From Gemmatimonadota bacterium (lineage in GTDB: Bacteria > Gemmatimonadota > Gemmatimonadetes > Longimicrobiales > Gaopeijiaceae), in NCBI GenBank assembly GCA_029863645.1, contig JAOTVA010000026.1:1-32887 (forward strand): DNA of 32,887 bases, written 5' to 3'. A program made the position numbers and the translations under genes. Under the pieces are notes generated by a model. It worked only from the letters and a program-made list of their open reading frames with translations. It had not been told where the DNA came from and ran no database searches. This document shows, in pieces, positions 9,089 to 16,461 of the stretch (its first letter is position 1; every line of letters begins with the position of its first letter).

Positions 9089-9129
9089 AAAGACCGCCCC
9101 GGCCCGATGCGGCCGGGGCGGTCTTTTTT
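9089..9129 (+). terminator. Rho-independent terminator of the Asp-rich peptide gene
   Basis: AAAGACCGCCCCGGCC (9089-9104) pairs perfectly over 16 bp with 9111-9126 around a 6-nt loop, and the 3' arm runs into a T tract. It would also work as a bidirectional terminator because the 5' arm begins with A residues. Confidence 0.93.
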
Positions 9130-9191
9130 CCGACCCACCCGTCAGGCCCGCGTTGAAACACTTCGGGGGCAAGGCGGGGTAAGGCTTCCAC

Positions 9192-9986
9192 ATGTTTCCA
9201 ATGACGCCTTGGACCAGGCGCCTGCTCATCACGAATGTCGTGGTGTTCCTGGTCACCGGCTCGTACCCGGCACTCGCTGAGCCCTTCGTGCTCTATCCGC
9301 CCAGGATCTGGGCTCAGCCGTGGATGATCTATACGGCGTTCACCTACATGTTCTTGCACGCCGGTATGGGGCACCTGTTCGGCAACATGATCGGGCTCTT
9401 CTTCTTCGGGCCTCGCCTCGAGTCCCGCCTTGGGCCGAAGGGCTTTCTGCTGCTGTACTTCCTTTCCGGCCTCGGCGGTGCGGCCTTCAGCCTCATCTTT
9501 GCCCGGCAAGCTGCCGTCGTCGGAGCCTCCGGCGCGGTCTACGGAATTTTGCTCGGCTTCGCGATGTACTGGCCGAGAGAGCGCATCTATCTCTGGTTCG
9601 TGATTCCCGTCGAGGCGTGGCTGATCGCGACCCTCTTGGTCTTCTTCACCCTGTACGCGGGCATGAATCCAGGGGGCGGCTCGAACATCGCCCACTTCGC
9701 ACACCTCGGTGGGTTCGTCGTCGCATTCGCGTTCCTGCGATGGTGGGACTGGAGGATCGGTGCGGCCAAGCGGGACTTCCAGAAGAAGATGAGAGTAGAG
9801 GCGCCCCCCGCCGGACTCATGGGCGACCGCGCCGCGCTGGCACGTTGGAAGGGGATTCCCGTCCATGGGCTCCATGAGCTCAACCGAGGTGAGGTGATGC
9901 GGCTCGTCGCAAAAGCCGAGCGCGACGGCCCCGCCCGGTTGACGCCCCCCGAGCGGGATTTCCTGAACCGGATGTCGAAGGGATGA
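9192..9986 (+). CDS. Rhomboid family intramembrane serine protease
   Basis: A 264-residue membrane protein that should cleave substrates within the bilayer. It shows the rhomboid core: WMIYTAFTYMFLHAGMGHLFGNM in the L1/TM2 region, GASGAVYG with nucleophile Ser113, and AHFAHLGG with catalytic His171. Six hydrophobic segments are visible up to about residue 190. The C-terminal tail of about 70 residues is soluble and ends LTPPERDFLNRMSKG, a motif seen at the end of many short bacterial rhomboids. AAGG lies about 8 nt upstream of the ATG. Its stop overlaps the decarboxylase start (ATGA). Confidence 0.92.
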   Translation: MFPMTPWTRRLLITNVVVFLVTGSYPALAEPFVLYPPRIWAQPWMIYTAFTYMFLHAGMGHLFGNMIGLFFFGPRLESRLGPKGFLLLYFLSGLGGAAFSLIFARQAAVVGASGAVYGILLGFAMYWPRERIYLWFVIPVEAWLIATLLVFFTLYAGMNPGGGSNIAHFAHLGGFVVAFAFLRWWDWRIGAAKRDFQKKMRVEAPPAGLMGDRAALARWKGIPVHGLHELNRGEVMRLVAKAERDGPARLTPPERDFLNRMSKG

Positions 9987-11503
9987 GCACCGGGGACGGG
10001 CTGGGCCTCGAGGGTCGACGCACCCCCATCGAGCTCGGTGCCGACGAGTTCCGAGAGATCGGTCACCAACTGATCGATGACGTGGCCGACTTGCTGGCCT
10101 CCATGCGGGAGCGGCCGCTCGCGACGGGCGAGTCGCCCGAGCAGGTCCGGGCACTTCTCGAGTCCGACCAGTCCCTGCCCAACGAGGGGACCGACGCCGC
10201 GACGCTCCTCAGGCAGGCGACGGATCTACTCGTCGACCACTCGATCTACAACGCTCACCCCCGCTTCTTCGGCTATATCACCGCGGGAGCCGCGCCCATC
10301 GGAATCCTCGGCGACCTGCTTGCGTCCGCGATCAACCAGAACGTGGGCAGCTGGTCGCTCTCTCCGATGGCGACGGAGATCGAGGCCCAGACCGTGCGCT
10401 GGATCTCCGAGCTCGTCGGCTTTCCCACGGGAGGAGGAGGCGTCCTGGTGAGCGGGGGCAACGTGGCCAACATGCTCGGTTTCTGGGCGGCGCGTGCTTC
10501 CCGCGTGGGATGGGACGTGCGCGAGCACGGTATGCGCGCGAAGGGGGCGCGGGACCTCCGCGTCTACGGGTCCAAGGGCATGCACACCTGGATCCAGAAG
10601 GCCGCCGATCTGTCTGGGATCGGTGCCGGGTCGATCCGCTGGGTCGACACGGACCAGGAAGGCCGCATCGACATCCGTGCGCTGCGGGCGCAGATCGAGG
10701 CGGATGTCGCAGCCGACGCCGTGCCGATGATGGTCGTAGGGACGGGCGGATCCGTGTCGACGGGGGTGGTCGACCCCCTCCCGGAACTACGCGAGCTGTG
10801 TGACGAGTATGGGGCATGGTTCCACGTGGACGGCGCCTACGGTGCGTTCGCCGTGGCCGCCAGTGCCGCGCCTCCGGAGCTCCGGGGCATCGCGTTGGCC
10901 GACTCGGTGGCAGTGGATCCGCACAAGTGGTTGTACGCGCCGCTGGAAGCGGGGTGCACGCTCGTCCGTGATCCCGACGCGCTCCTCGCTGCGTTCTCCT
11001 ATCGGCCCGAGTACTACCACTTTCCGGACGGCGTCCAGAATTTCTTCGAGCACGGGATCCAGAACTCGAGGGGGTTCCGCGCGCTCAAGGTTTGGCTCGT
11101 GTTGCGCCACGCCGGGCGCGACGGCTACCGACGCATGATCGACCAGGACATCGCGTTGGCCAGCCGCTTCCACGCCATTGCGGCGGGACATCCCGAACTC
11201 GAGGCCTTCACGCACGCACTGAGCATCACGACGTATCGCTTCGTACCCGCAGACCTCTCGGCGCGCGCGAAAGAGGAGCCCGTGTCCGCGTACCTCGACA
11301 CGCTGAACGAGACGCTCTTGGGTCGCATCGAGAAGAGCGGCCGGGCGTTCGTTTCCAACGCCGTACTCGACGGCACGTTCGTGCTCCGCATGTGCATCGT
11401 GAACTTCAGGACCTCTCTGGAAGACGTGGAGGCTTTGGCCGACATCACGGCCGAGCTCGGCCGGGCGGTGGATCAGGAGCTGCGGCCCGAAGCTTTGCGC
11501 TGA
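9983..11503 (+). CDS. PLP-dependent group II amino-acid decarboxylase (aromatic-type)
   Basis: A 506-residue cytoplasmic enzyme of the DOPA/glutamate decarboxylase family. Landmarks: NAHPRFFGYITAGAAPIG in the N-terminal substrate region, the phosphate-binding SGGNVANMLG, VDGAYG with the Asp that holds the pyridine nitrogen, and VAVDPHKWLYAPLEAGC with the Schiff-base Lys315. Substrate cannot be read; aromatic amino acids are usual for the nearest group. It is translationally coupled to the rhomboid gene, though a functional link between them is not obvious. YigZ follows 13 bp downstream. Confidence 0.92.
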   Translation: MSTGDGLGLEGRRTPIELGADEFREIGHQLIDDVADLLASMRERPLATGESPEQVRALLESDQSLPNEGTDAATLLRQATDLLVDHSIYNAHPRFFGYITAGAAPIGILGDLLASAINQNVGSWSLSPMATEIEAQTVRWISELVGFPTGGGGVLVSGGNVANMLGFWAARASRVGWDVREHGMRAKGARDLRVYGSKGMHTWIQKAADLSGIGAGSIRWVDTDQEGRIDIRALRAQIEADVAADAVPMMVVGTGGSVSTGVVDPLPELRELCDEYGAWFHVDGAYGAFAVAASAAPPELRGIALADSVAVDPHKWLYAPLEAGCTLVRDPDALLAAFSYRPEYYHFPDGVQNFFEHGIQNSRGFRALKVWLVLRHAGRDGYRRMIDQDIALASRFHAIAAGHPELEAFTHALSITTYRFVPADLSARAKEEPVSAYLDTLNETLLGRIEKSGRAFVSNAVLDGTFVLRMCIVNFRTSLEDVEALADITAELGRAVDQELRPEALR

Positions 11504-11516
11504 GCCGACTCGACTG

Positions 11517-12134
11517 GTGGCCGACGCCTCCCGTTACCTAGTCCCGGCTCGCTTAAATCGCGTCGAGCTAGTCGTGCAGCGGAGCCGGTTCGTTACGACC
11601 GCCGCTCGCGCAGCCGATGCGGAGGCGGCCCAAGCGTTCGTCGCTCGAGTCCGGGAGGAGTTCCCAGACGCGACCCACCACTGCTGGGCCTTCGTCGCCG
11701 GACCCCCCGGAAGCTCGGCCCAGGTCGGCATGAGCGACGACGGCGAGCCGCACGGAACAGCGGGCCGCCCGATGCTCACCACGCTGCTGCACGGCGGAGT
11801 CGGGGAGATCGTTGCGGTTTGCACCCGGTATTTCGGAGGGATCAAGCTGGGCACCGGTGGGCTCTCGCGGGCTTACTCAGGTGCAGTGAAGCAGATTCTC
11901 GAGACGCTTCCCACGGTGGAAAGAGTCGAGCGCGTGAGTCTCAGGGTGCTATTGGCCTATGGGGACGTCGACGCGTTCCGGCGGCTCGCACAGAATGCGG
12001 ACATCGTTGTTGAGAAGGAGACGTTTGGCGTCGACGTGTCGTTCGTCGTGGGGGTTCCGTCCACCGAACGCATGTCGTTCGAATCAGCTCTGGCAGACCT
12101 GACGCAGGGTCGGGGCCGGATCGAGATCAGTTGA
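11517..12134 (+). CDS. yigZ: YigZ/IMPACT family protein
   Basis: A 205-residue cytoplasmic protein of the UPF0029/IMPACT family, whose bacterial members have an unclear role. The conserved block DATHHCWAF, then SDDGEPHGTAGRPML, then AVCTRYFGGIKLGTGGLSRAY is complete in residues 50-125, followed by a C-terminal ferredoxin-like YigZ domain. It starts with the GTG at 11517, 13 bp after the decarboxylase stop, with no strong ribosome binding site. It probably belongs to the rhomboid-decarboxylase transcript. Confidence 0.9.
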   Translation: MADASRYLVPARLNRVELVVQRSRFVTTAARAADAEAAQAFVARVREEFPDATHHCWAFVAGPPGSSAQVGMSDDGEPHGTAGRPMLTTLLHGGVGEIVAVCTRYFGGIKLGTGGLSRAYSGAVKQILETLPTVERVERVSLRVLLAYGDVDAFRRLAQNADIVVEKETFGVDVSFVVGVPSTERMSFESALADLTQGRGRIEIS

Positions 12135-12146
12135 GAAGCGCCGGGG

Positions 12147-12473
12147 CTAAGCCGCGTCGGCGGTCTCTTCGGCGAGGTGGAGGACGTGAGGGACTAGCGT
12201 CCGGAGGCCGGTCCAAGCCTCCGAGCTGGGAATGCCCAGGGTCGAGGCGATTCGGTCCGCATTCATGGCACTTAATACGTCGCGAATCGTCGATCGAGCG
12301 ACGAGGCTCTTTGTCGCCACATCCGGGAGCTGCCACTCGATCGCCTTGATCAGTTCGGGTCCGGCCAGCGCGATGAATCGCTCCGCGTTGTCGATCCCGA
12401 ACGTATCGTCACGGACCAGCGTGTGAACGAGCTCGAGTTTCTTTTCTCCGAGGACGGTTTCGAGAGACTTCAT
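12147..12473 (-). CDS. Small helical protein of unknown function
   Basis: A 108-residue soluble, mostly helical protein (MKSLETVLGEKKLELVHTLV at the start). Its start is well supported by AAGGAGGGGAC ending right before the ATG. It is convergent with yigZ (12 bp between stops) and divergent from the dienelactone hydrolase gene. No family is recognised. The pattern of an amphipathic repeat with two helical halves recalls small DUF937-like proteins, but the resemblance is too weak to name it. Confidence 0.7.
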   Translation of the reverse strand: MKSLETVLGEKKLELVHTLVRDDTFGIDNAERFIALAGPELIKAIEWQLPDVATKSLVARSTIRDVLSAMNADRIASTLGIPSSEAWTGLRTLVPHVLHLAEETADAA

Positions 12474-12492
12474 GTCCCCTCCTTGAGTAGTA

Positions 12493-12530
12493 GGTCTGAG
12501 CGCAGTGGAGCGCGCTCACCACTACAGACC
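12493..12530. promoter_or_regulatory. Imperfect inverted repeat between divergent genes
   Basis: GGTCTG (12493-12498) and CAGACC (12525-12530) flank an inner GTGG...CCAC pair (12505-12508 and 12519-12522), all in the 190-bp gap between the divergent small-protein gene and the dienelactone hydrolase gene. It may be an operator or a leader hairpin; no clear promoter boxes were found. Confidence 0.3.
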
Positions 12531-12663
12531 GGGGGAGGGCGTGCCAGGTCACATCGAACCGCTAGAGACAGGCCACGTGCGGTCCCAGGACCGAAGGGTT
12601 GCGGGCAATGGACTCACGAGGGATGATGACATCTCGCCCGAACTCCTGCAGGAGGCACGACCC

Positions 12664-13575
12664 ATGTCCGCCGACGCCCGGCAGCCCCGTAAACGTCCGT
12701 TTCCACTAGCGCTTCTGGCGTTACCTCTCCTTGTGGTTGCCGCGTGCGCGCCCGCTGACGAAGGCGCCGAAATGGGCGCATCGGGAGCGATGGCCATCAG
12801 CTCCGTGCCGACTCCGCCTCCGGCCGAGGAGGGAGCGCTTGCGGCCCTCAATGCCTCACCGCGTCACGGCGAGTGGGTGGACATTCCGCTCCCAGGCAGC
12901 ACGACCCCGGTGCGGACCTGGGCGGTCTATCCCGAACGCGCCGACGACGCCCCGGTGGTCATCGTCACCATGGAGATCTACGGGCTCACCGACTGGATAC
13001 GGTCCGTGGCCGACCAGTTCGCCGCGGAGGGCTTCATCGCGTTGGCTCCTGACCTGTTGTCCGGCATGGGTCCGGGTGGTGGCGGGACCGCGGCGATGGC
13101 CGATCGGGACGCGGCGGTGGCCGCCGTGCGGACCCTGGCCCCTGACGAGACGATGCGCCGCGTGGACGCCGTTCGGGCGTACGCCATGACGATCCCGTCG
13201 GCCACGGGCGAGGTCGGCATCGTCGGCTTCTGCTGGGGTGGCGGGACCAGCTTCTCGTATGCCATCCACCAGGCTGGCCTGGGAGCCGCGGTCGTGTACT
13301 ACGGTTCGTCCCCGGCCGAGGACGCCGCCTATGACCGTGTTGCCGGGGCCGTGCTGGGCCTCTACGGCGGCGACGACCAGCGGGTCAACGCCACCATCCC
13401 GCGGGCCCAGGAGGCCATGAGCAGGCTCGGGAAGTCCTACGAGGTCGAGATCTACGAGGGCGCGGGCCACGGATTCCTGAGAGCGCAGGCCGCGCAGGAA
13501 GGGGCGAACATGCGGGCCACGAATCAGGCCTGGCCGCGGACCGTGAACTTCTTCCGCGAGCACTTGGGGAGCTGA
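12664..13575 (+). CDS. Dienelactone hydrolase family lipoprotein
   Basis: A 303-residue alpha/beta hydrolase carrying a lipoprotein-type signal (FPLALLALPLLVVAACAPAD). The dienelactone hydrolase triad is visible: Cys190 in GFCWGGGTS, Asp238 in YGGDDQRVNA and His269 in GAGHGFL. A Cys nucleophile rather than Ser marks this family. Exported members hydrolyse unknown ester or lactone substrates. The ATG at 12664 is preceded by AGGAGG at 9 nt; upstream in-frame codons to 12505 lack signal-peptide character. Its TGA is directly followed by the CTG that seems to start the patatin gene, in the same reading frame. Confidence 0.9.
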   Translation: MSADARQPRKRPFPLALLALPLLVVAACAPADEGAEMGASGAMAISSVPTPPPAEEGALAALNASPRHGEWVDIPLPGSTTPVRTWAVYPERADDAPVVIVTMEIYGLTDWIRSVADQFAAEGFIALAPDLLSGMGPGGGGTAAMADRDAAVAAVRTLAPDETMRRVDAVRAYAMTIPSATGEVGIVGFCWGGGTSFSYAIHQAGLGAAVVYYGSSPAEDAAYDRVAGAVLGLYGGDDQRVNATIPRAQEAMSRLGKSYEVEIYEGAGHGFLRAQAAQEGANMRATNQAWPRTVNFFREHLGS

Positions 13576-15738
13576 CTGCGCGCACCGGCTAGCCTCCTCG
13601 TCGCGGCTGCCCTGGCCCTCGCCCTCCCTGCGGGGGCGAGCGGCCAAGCGGCTTCGCCGCCTCCGACCACGGTCGGACTCGCCCTGAGTGGAGGCAGCGC
13701 CAAGGGGATCGCCCACGTAGGAGTCATCAGGGCGCTCGAGCGATTGGGCGTCCGCGTGGACGTGGTTGCCGGCACCAGCATGGGGAGTGTCGTCGGCGGC
13801 CTCTACTCGATGGGCTTCCCGATCGACTCCGTAGAGAGCATCATCCGGGCCGCGGACTGGTCGGCCCTCATCGGGGATGCGGTGGCCAGAGATCGGCGTT
13901 TCCTCGCCCAGCGCCGGTTCGACGAGCGCGCCATCCTCTCTGTGCCACTGCGGGACCTTAGCGTGAGCATCCCTACGGGTGCGATCGTCGGTTCCAACAT
14001 TATCCGGCTTCTCGAGGCCGCTACGTGGGAAGCCGCAGGGGTGCGGCGCTTCGACGAGCTCCCGCGTCCGTTCGTGGCGGTCGCAACGGACCTCGAGACC
14101 GGTGAGGCAGTCGCACTGCGTGGGGGCGTCCTTTCCGAGGCGCTGCGGGCGAGCACCGGCATTCCGGGCGTCATCGAGCCGCTCATCATCGAGGGTCGGC
14201 TCCTCGTCGATGGTGCGTTGAGTCGGAATCTTCCCGCCGCCGACGCCAGGGAGCTGGGCGCAGACTTCGTCATCTGCAGCGATGTGTCCGACCCACTCGA
14301 TTCCGCGGAGGACCTCGAGTCGCTGCTCGATGTCTTTTCTCAGGTGACGTCGTTGAGCATGCTCGCGGCGAACACCGAGCAGAGACAGCTCTGCGATGTG
14401 CTGATTAGGCCCGACGTCGACGGGATCTCGCCGTTGGCGTTCGATGCAGTGGCGGACTGGGTCATGAGGGGCGACACCGCGGTCGCGCCGCACGAGGCCG
14501 CCCTGCGGGAGTTGGCCGCCGCGGCACCGAGCAGCGGCCAGCTACCGCGCCCCACCGACTTCTTCGCCGATTCCGTCCGCATCGCAGGGATTGTAATTGC
14601 CGGATCTCAGGATCTTCGGGTCACGAGGCTCGTCCGCGCCGAGCTCGAGCTCGAAGAGGGCGACCGCGTGGATCGCGTGGGTATGGAGTCCCGGCTGGGC
14701 GACCTCGATGCCACCGGACTCTTCCGACTCGTTCGCTACCGCTTAGACGGCGCGGCTACCGACGCGGTCCTGACCGTGACCGTCGAGGAGCGGCCGCGAG
14801 ACCGGCTCGGGGTCGGACTCCGGTACGATGACGAGTGGCGGGCGGCACTGCTCTTCACCGCGACGCTCCACAACGTGCTCACGTACGGCTCGGTCACACG
14901 TTTCGATCTTCGCGTGGGTGAAGAGACCCGCATCGGGGCGACGCTGGCGCGGCGGCGAGGCGTGACCGGACGACTAGGAACCAGCTTCGCCGTGTACTGG
15001 AATCAGGGCGAACTGGACCTGCCACCCCTTCTGGGTGGACGTACCGGTGTCGAGCTGACGACCGCCACGCTGTCCTTCGGGCTAGCGGCCACAAGGAGCA
15101 CAGCACTCTCGTTCGAGGTGGGCGCCGAGCGCGCCGCGTACGGTATGGACGCCCCCGACATCCTCCTCCTCTCCGGCGCCGCCGTGCTGCATCACGAGAC
15201 GCTCGACCGGATCGACTTCCCTCGTTCGGGCGCCGATATCACGAGCCGCTTCGAGTGGGGTGGAACCGACATCACCGGTGACGAGCGGTTCACGCACACG
15301 ATGGTGGATGCACGGTTCTTCGTTCCGCTTCACAGCCGAGTCACGCTCGACCTGGGGGCGTGGGTAGGGTACCAGAGTGGCGGGGATCTGCCTCCCCACC
15401 GCCGCTTCTTCCTCGGTGGGGCCCATCCGTCGGCGGTATTCGCGACGACCCACGCGACGTTCCAGGGCTTGCCACAACAGGAGCACTCCGGAACCGCCGT
15501 ACAAGTGGCTAGAGTCGGACTGAGGTGGCGGGTCGGTGGCAACAGCTTCCTCAGGACCGGGACGGACGTCGGGGGCGTGCGCGACGCGTGGCAGTTCCCG
15601 ATGGAGCGACCGATGACCGCATGGGCGCTCTCAGCCGGGACCGGCACCCTCGTCGGCCCCATCGAAGTCGATCTCGCCAAAGTCTGGGGCGACCGCCACG
15701 ATCCGCGCTTGTCCGTCAGCGTGGGACGGCGCTTCTGA
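13576..15738 (+). CDS. Patatin-like phospholipase with POTRA and outer-membrane beta-barrel (type Vd/PlpD-like)
   Basis: A 720-residue exported lipase fused to its own outer-membrane anchor. After a signal peptide (PASLLVAAALALALPAGASGQ) comes the patatin domain: GGSAKG oxyanion loop at 39-44, GTSMG with nucleophile Ser68, and VDGA with Asp212. A POTRA-like unit follows (VIAGSQDLRVTRLVRAELEL onward, about residues 335-395), then a beta-barrel to the C-terminal LSVSVGRRF, whose final Phe suits BAM recognition. This order is that of PlpD-type secretion. No ATG, GTG or TTG lies in frame before the GGSAKG motif, so the start must be the CTG at 13576, with GGGGAG 4 nt upstream. Readthrough from the preceding hydrolase is the alternative. 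Confidence 0.88.
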   Translation: MRAPASLLVAAALALALPAGASGQAASPPPTTVGLALSGGSAKGIAHVGVIRALERLGVRVDVVAGTSMGSVVGGLYSMGFPIDSVESIIRAADWSALIGDAVARDRRFLAQRRFDERAILSVPLRDLSVSIPTGAIVGSNIIRLLEAATWEAAGVRRFDELPRPFVAVATDLETGEAVALRGGVLSEALRASTGIPGVIEPLIIEGRLLVDGALSRNLPAADARELGADFVICSDVSDPLDSAEDLESLLDVFSQVTSLSMLAANTEQRQLCDVLIRPDVDGISPLAFDAVADWVMRGDTAVAPHEAALRELAAAAPSSGQLPRPTDFFADSVRIAGIVIAGSQDLRVTRLVRAELELEEGDRVDRVGMESRLGDLDATGLFRLVRYRLDGAATDAVLTVTVEERPRDRLGVGLRYDDEWRAALLFTATLHNVLTYGSVTRFDLRVGEETRIGATLARRRGVTGRLGTSFAVYWNQGELDLPPLLGGRTGVELTTATLSFGLAATRSTALSFEVGAERAAYGMDAPDILLLSGAAVLHHETLDRIDFPRSGADITSRFEWGGTDITGDERFTHTMVDARFFVPLHSRVTLDLGAWVGYQSGGDLPPHRRFFLGGAHPSAVFATTHATFQGLPQQEHSGTAVQVARVGLRWRVGGNSFLRTGTDVGGVRDAWQFPMERPMTAWALSAGTGTLVGPIEVDLAKVWGDRHDPRLSVSVGRRF

Positions 15739-15776
15739 GCTTGTGGACGGAGCCCACGACCACGGGCCCACGGCGG

Positions 15777-15803
15777 TTGAGTGAGCCTTTCCGCGGGTAT
15801 AGC
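15777..15803 (+). promoter_or_regulatory. Probable promoter of tRNA-Ile
   Basis: TTGAGT (15777-15782) and TATAGC (15798-15803) are 15 bp apart, ending 14 bp before the mature tRNA 5' end. The spacing is slightly short. Confidence 0.4.
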
Positions 15804-15816
15804 TTTCCCGCCTCCT

Positions 15817-15891
<75 letters not shown>

Positions 15892-15892
15892 T

Positions 15893-15926
15893 GAAACCCC
15901 GCCCGCACACCAGCCGGCGGGGTTTC
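15893..15926 (+). terminator. Terminator-like hairpin after tRNA-Ile
   Basis: GAAACCCCGCC (15893-15903) pairs over 11 bp with GGCGGGGTTTC (15916-15926), starting 2 nt after the tRNA. The T run is short. Related hairpins follow the tRNA-derived copies at 16084 and 19999. Confidence 0.7.
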
Positions 15927-15940
15927 TCACGTCCGCCCGC

Positions 15941-16084
15941 CTTCCGACCTCGCACACGCGAAGCGTGTGCCCGTCGGAAGTTCACTCGGAGCGGCCGACA
16001 GGCCGCGGAGAGGAGCGAGCGCCAAATAGGAAGTCGCGAAGCGCCCGCCAGCCTGGGCGCGCAGCTCAAATCTTCCCAGGCCCA
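15941..16084 (+). repeat. tRNA-Ile-derived repeat, copy A (diverged)
   Basis: It begins with a strong hairpin: CTTCCGAC (15941-15948) and GCACACGC (15952-15959) pair with GCGTGTGC (15963-15970) and GTCGGAAG (15973-15980). The arm GTCGGAAGTTCA matches the tRNA variable/T-arm. A GC-rich block (GGAGCGGCCGACAGGCCGCG then GGAGCGAGCG) follows, and the unit ends in the tRNA 3' end from CAAATCTTCC to the discriminator (16067-16084). The middle is longer and more diverged than in other copies. Confidence 0.75.
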
Positions 16085-16087
16085 CTA

Positions 16088-16121
16088 GAACCCCGTCTGG
16101 CCCCCAAGCCGACGGGTTTCT
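16088..16121 (+). terminator. Terminator-like hairpin following repeat copy A
   Basis: GAACCCCGTC and GACGGGTTTC form a stem with one unpaired C and run into TTGTT. It is nearly identical to the hairpin at 20002-20035, so the terminator belongs to the repeated unit. Confidence 0.55.
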
Positions 16122-16132
16122 TGTTCCTACCA

Positions 16133-16244
16133 GCTTCCGACCTCACGTATCTACCCGACTACTCGGAAGTTCAGCCGGAGCCGCCGAGGGCGGCGGAGAC
16201 GAGCGAGGAGCGAAGCCCGCAGCTCAAATCTTCTCAGGCCCACT
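16133..16244 (+). repeat. tRNA-Ile-derived repeat, copy B
   Basis: It starts with CTTCCGACCTCACGTA, an inverted piece of the tRNA variable/T-arm region, continues with TCGGAAGTTCA, then the conserved GC-rich insert (16174-16224), then CAAATCTTC and the tRNA 3' end to 16243. The insert interrupts the sequence exactly where the T-loop would be. The remaining 217 bp to the aldo-keto reductase stop hold no gene that I can support. Confidence 0.8.
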
Positions 16245-16461
16245 TGGTGAAGTGACTGCCCTGCTTGGTGTTATATGACTGGCGGGGCTTTTCGCGTACT
16301 TGGCCCTACCCCTCAGGCCGCGGTTGTCGCCACGGTGCATCGACCCGGCTCTCGATCTGGTAGCGGCCCTGGAGGGCTGCGTTCAGGACGGATGATGTTG
16401 TCGGACAATCGACGAGACTCTCGGTGGAGTCGGCGTCAGCCTGTCGAGTCCCAATCGGCTT

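Noticed and set aside
8594-9256. Minus-strand frame encoding a Val/Ile-rich apparent membrane protein
   Set aside because: It is just the reverse complement of the GAC-rich Asp codons; the plus strand has the promoter, ribosome binding site and terminator.
13573-13578. Selenocysteine or programmed readthrough at the TGA between the hydrolase and patatin genes
   Set aside because: The signal peptide right after the TGA and the ribosome binding site before it favour separate translation; no selenocysteine element could be seen. Readthrough is kept only as an alternative.
12856-14493. 545-codon minus-strand frame
   Set aside because: It runs opposite the dienelactone hydrolase and patatin genes, both of which have intact catalytic motifs; it is a shadow.
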